Shown here: positions 62,249-64,000 of the stretch, piece after piece
Layout: every line of letters starts with the position of its first letter
Position numbering within the stretch: the stretch's first letter is position 1
Assembly (NCBI RefSeq): GCF_047730065.1
Contig: NZ_CP159829.1
Location: 1,116,001 to 1,180,000 of the forward strand
Direction: 5' to 3'
DNA: 64,000 nt
DNA from: Njordibacter sp028825405
GTDB taxonomy: Bacteria > Pseudomonadota > Gammaproteobacteria > Pseudomonadales > Balneatricaceae
Position numbers and translations under genes: made by a program
The notes under the pieces: model-generated
What the model was told of the DNA's origin: nothing
What the model saw: the letters and a program-made list of their open reading frames with translations, nothing else
Databases searched by the model: none

Positions 62249-62283
62249 GTTTATCAACTCGGTGATTTTTGAGGTTGGACTGC

Positions 62284-63183
62284 ATGTCTCAAACTAATAA
62301 TCCTTGTGCATTATTACTCTTTATTTTGGCTGTGTCTGTTGAAGTCAGGGCTAATACGGCTGTACCAGTTACTGATTTGGTCAATGACACTGCAGCTCAG
62401 TCTAATCCTTCCCCTCAGTCCATGCAGGCTGACCCCGTTACTCCGGTAACAGTGGATTTAGTAACCAACGCAGGCAACACCAATGCCAATGCACAAATCT
62501 TTGACCTGGTCGAGATGTTACAACAAGAAGTTCAACAACTGCGTGGCCAAGTCGAAGAGCTCAACTATAATTTAGGAAAACTTAAAGAGGATCAAAAACA
62601 ACGTTACTTAGACCTAGATCGTCGTATTGTTAGCTTATCGACTGCCGCTCCAGTGACAAAAGAGTCTCGAGTAGCGCCTGTAACTGATCAAACAACACAG
62701 CCGAAAATTGTTGTTAGTCAAGTTAAGGTTATTTCGACAGCTGTGCCTGTTGGACCCGCAACTGAGACATCTACAACTGAGACACAAACCTTAGCAGGGC
62801 AAGCACCAAATGATCCAGAAGCTGCCAAGATCGCTTATAAGGCTGCATATGCTTTAATTAGAAAGCGTCAGTTTGATGCCTCAATTGTGGCACTATTAGC
62901 TTTTGTGAAAACCTTTCCACAAAGTGATCTTGTTGGCAATGCGTATTATTGGTTAGGTGAGGTCTATATGGTGCAAGGCGATGCATCTTTAGCAGTAGTA
63001 TCTTTTGAAAATGTGATTTCTAAATTCCCACAACACAGAAAAATTCCAGACGCGCTTTATAAAGCGGGAGTAGCCTACCAAAATACAGGTAACGTTGATA
63101 AAGCTAACCAACTGCTGCAACGGGTTTTAGCTGAGTATCCAGAGTCATCAGCAGCGCGTTTAGCCCTAGAGAAAGTAAATTAA
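62284..63183 (+). CDS. cpoB: Cell division coordinator CpoB (YbgF)
   Basis: A 299-residue periplasmic protein with a signal peptide (ALLLFILAVSVEVRA). An N-terminal trimerising coiled coil (about residues 78-115, EMLQQEVQQLRGQVEELNYN) is followed by a Thr/Val/Pro-rich linker. The C-terminal TPR domain (about 185-295) includes QSDLVGNAYYWLGEVYMVQG and IPDALYKAGVAYQNTGN. CpoB connects Tol-Pal constriction with cell-wall synthesis. I start at the ATG at 62284 behind GAGG; an earlier in-frame TTG at 62269 precedes that site. It is downstream of the pal terminator, so read-through or its own promoter is needed. Confidence 0.9.
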   Translation: MSQTNNPCALLLFILAVSVEVRANTAVPVTDLVNDTAAQSNPSPQSMQADPVTPVTVDLVTNAGNTNANAQIFDLVEMLQQEVQQLRGQVEELNYNLGKLKEDQKQRYLDLDRRIVSLSTAAPVTKESRVAPVTDQTTQPKIVVSQVKVISTAVPVGPATETSTTETQTLAGQAPNDPEAAKIAYKAAYALIRKRQFDASIVALLAFVKTFPQSDLVGNAYYWLGEVYMVQGDASLAVVSFENVISKFPQHRKIPDALYKAGVAYQNTGNVDKANQLLQRVLAEYPESSAARLALEKVN

Positions 63184-63184
63184 T

Positions 63185-64000
63185 ATGTCCGACTCTAATG
63201 CTTTTATGATGACCCCTAAAGACATTTCGGCAAGGGTGTTGGTGCAAGAACATTTGGCACATGAACATTTAAAAAATATGCCCTCTATTGCCGATGCAGG
63301 TGCACAAAAAAAACGTATCAAGCGCCTACTTAAACAACAAAATGCTACCTTAGTTGCCCATTATTATACGGATGCCTTAGTTCAAGAGTTAGCTGAAGAG
63401 ACAGGTGGCTGTATTTCAGATTCTCTGGAAATGGCTCGTTTTGGTAGCCAAACTTCAGCCTCTACACTAATTGTTGCTGGTGTTCACTTTATGGGTGAAA
63501 CAGCAAAAATACTAAGCCCCGAAAAGCGTGTTTTAGTTCCCACTTTAGAAGCCACATGTTCACTTGATATTGGCTGCCCAGCTGATGAGTTCACCGCCTT
63601 TTGTGATGCACATCCAGACCATACAGTCGTAGTTTACGCCAACACCTCGGCAGCAGTTAAAGCACGCGCAGATTGGGTTGTGACTTCAGGTATTGCAGTA
63701 AAGTTAATGGAACACTTGGCGGTGGAAGACAAACCTATTATCTGGGGACCAGACCAGCATCTGGGTCGTTACATTGCAAAACAGACAGGCACTGACATGT
63801 TGCTTTGGCCTGGATCATGTATCGTACATGATGAATTTAAAGTGCTTGGAGTAGAACAGCTGAAACAGGTGTACCCTGATGCTGCTTTGCTAGTTCACCC
63901 TGAGTCTTCTAATGCTATGGCTGAAATTGCAGATTTTGTGGGTTCGACCACGCAGTTGATTAAAGCGGCACAAGAGATGCCCAACAAAGAATTCATTGTC
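63185..64000 (+). CDS. nadA: Quinolinate synthase NadA, 3' end outside window
   Basis: The frame opens at the ATG at 63185, 1 bp after the cpoB stop, and stays open for 272 codons to the window edge. NadA condenses iminoaspartate and dihydroxyacetone phosphate to quinolinate in NAD synthesis, using a 4Fe-4S cluster. Seen here are VAHYYTDALVQELAEETGG, CISDSLEMARFG, ATCSLDIGCPADEF (cluster cysteine), VYANTSAAVKARADWVVTSG, WGPDQHLGRYIAKQTG and WPGSCIVHDEF. About the last quarter, with the final cluster cysteine, is missing. No queE or queC lies between cpoB and nadA. Confidence 0.93.
   Translation, partial: MSDSNAFMMTPKDISARVLVQEHLAHEHLKNMPSIADAGAQKKRIKRLLKQQNATLVAHYYTDALVQELAEETGGCISDSLEMARFGSQTSASTLIVAGVHFMGETAKILSPEKRVLVPTLEATCSLDIGCPADEFTAFCDAHPDHTVVVYANTSAAVKARADWVVTSGIAVKLMEHLAVEDKPIIWGPDQHLGRYIAKQTGTDMLLWPGSCIVHDEFKVLGVEQLKQVYPDAALLVHPESSNAMAEIADFVGSTTQLIKAAQEMPNKEFIV

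Overview
The window is a continuous stretch of ordinary bacterial chromosome, moderately AT-rich by eye, coding densely on both strands. I see no insertion sequence, prophage, integrase, CRISPR array, tRNA or rRNA. The gene set and order (smc-zipA-ligA, scpAB-rluB, aspS-ruvCAB-tolQRAB-pal-cpoB-nadA, a complete ccmABCDEFGHI operon, an H-NS-type protein, the CrbSR/acs/DUF4212/symporter cluster) point to a gammaproteobacterium. It is probably an aerobic, respiring, possibly marine lineage near Pseudomonadales/Oceanospirillales. I cannot name the genus.

Layout. 1-1930: end of a tupABC-type tungstate ABC transporter. 1955-9900: housekeeping and small conserved genes (UPF0149, recQ, DUF2058, ttcA, tusA, yheU, a lipoprotein with an SLT domain) plus two poorly known proteins. 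10065-21340: an acetate-utilisation block: acs, the CrbR/CrbS two-component pair, a DUF4212/sodium symporter pair, a CNB-CBS-DUF294 protein and a DnaQ-like exonuclease. 21497-28981: a chemosensory operon (STAS, cheY, cheA, cheW, cheR, cheD, cheB, parA, cheW-like) with no receptor gene. 29111-36166: cytochrome c maturation, ccmA to ccmI. 36202-43655: smc, zipA, ligA. 43773-45455: pgi broken by one in-frame amber codon. 45452-49206: H-NS-like gene, PHP phosphatase, scpA, scpB, rluB. 49448-52904 (minus strand): cation efflux, DUF2069, ArsC-like, proS. 53109-64000: fmdB, aspS, ruvCAB, tolQRAB, pal, cpoB and the first part of nadA.

How they work together. Acs activates acetate to acetyl-CoA. The neighbouring symporter probably brings in acetate or another small organic acid, and CrbS/CrbR is the known regulator of this type of module. 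SMC with ScpA/ScpB forms condensin, although the genes lie about 7 kb apart. The Tol-Pal genes form the envelope-constriction machine, with ZipA acting at the same division site.

Most worth a second look: the single amber codon in an otherwise intact pgi; short tandem repeats with a period near 11 bp in several unrelated gaps; a 33-codon membrane micro-ORF upstream of acs; a protein that looks like a DEDD exonuclease that has lost its first catalytic Asp; and 30 units of a 15-bp repeat in tolA. I did not find a clearly new multi-gene system. The candidates above are the best leads.
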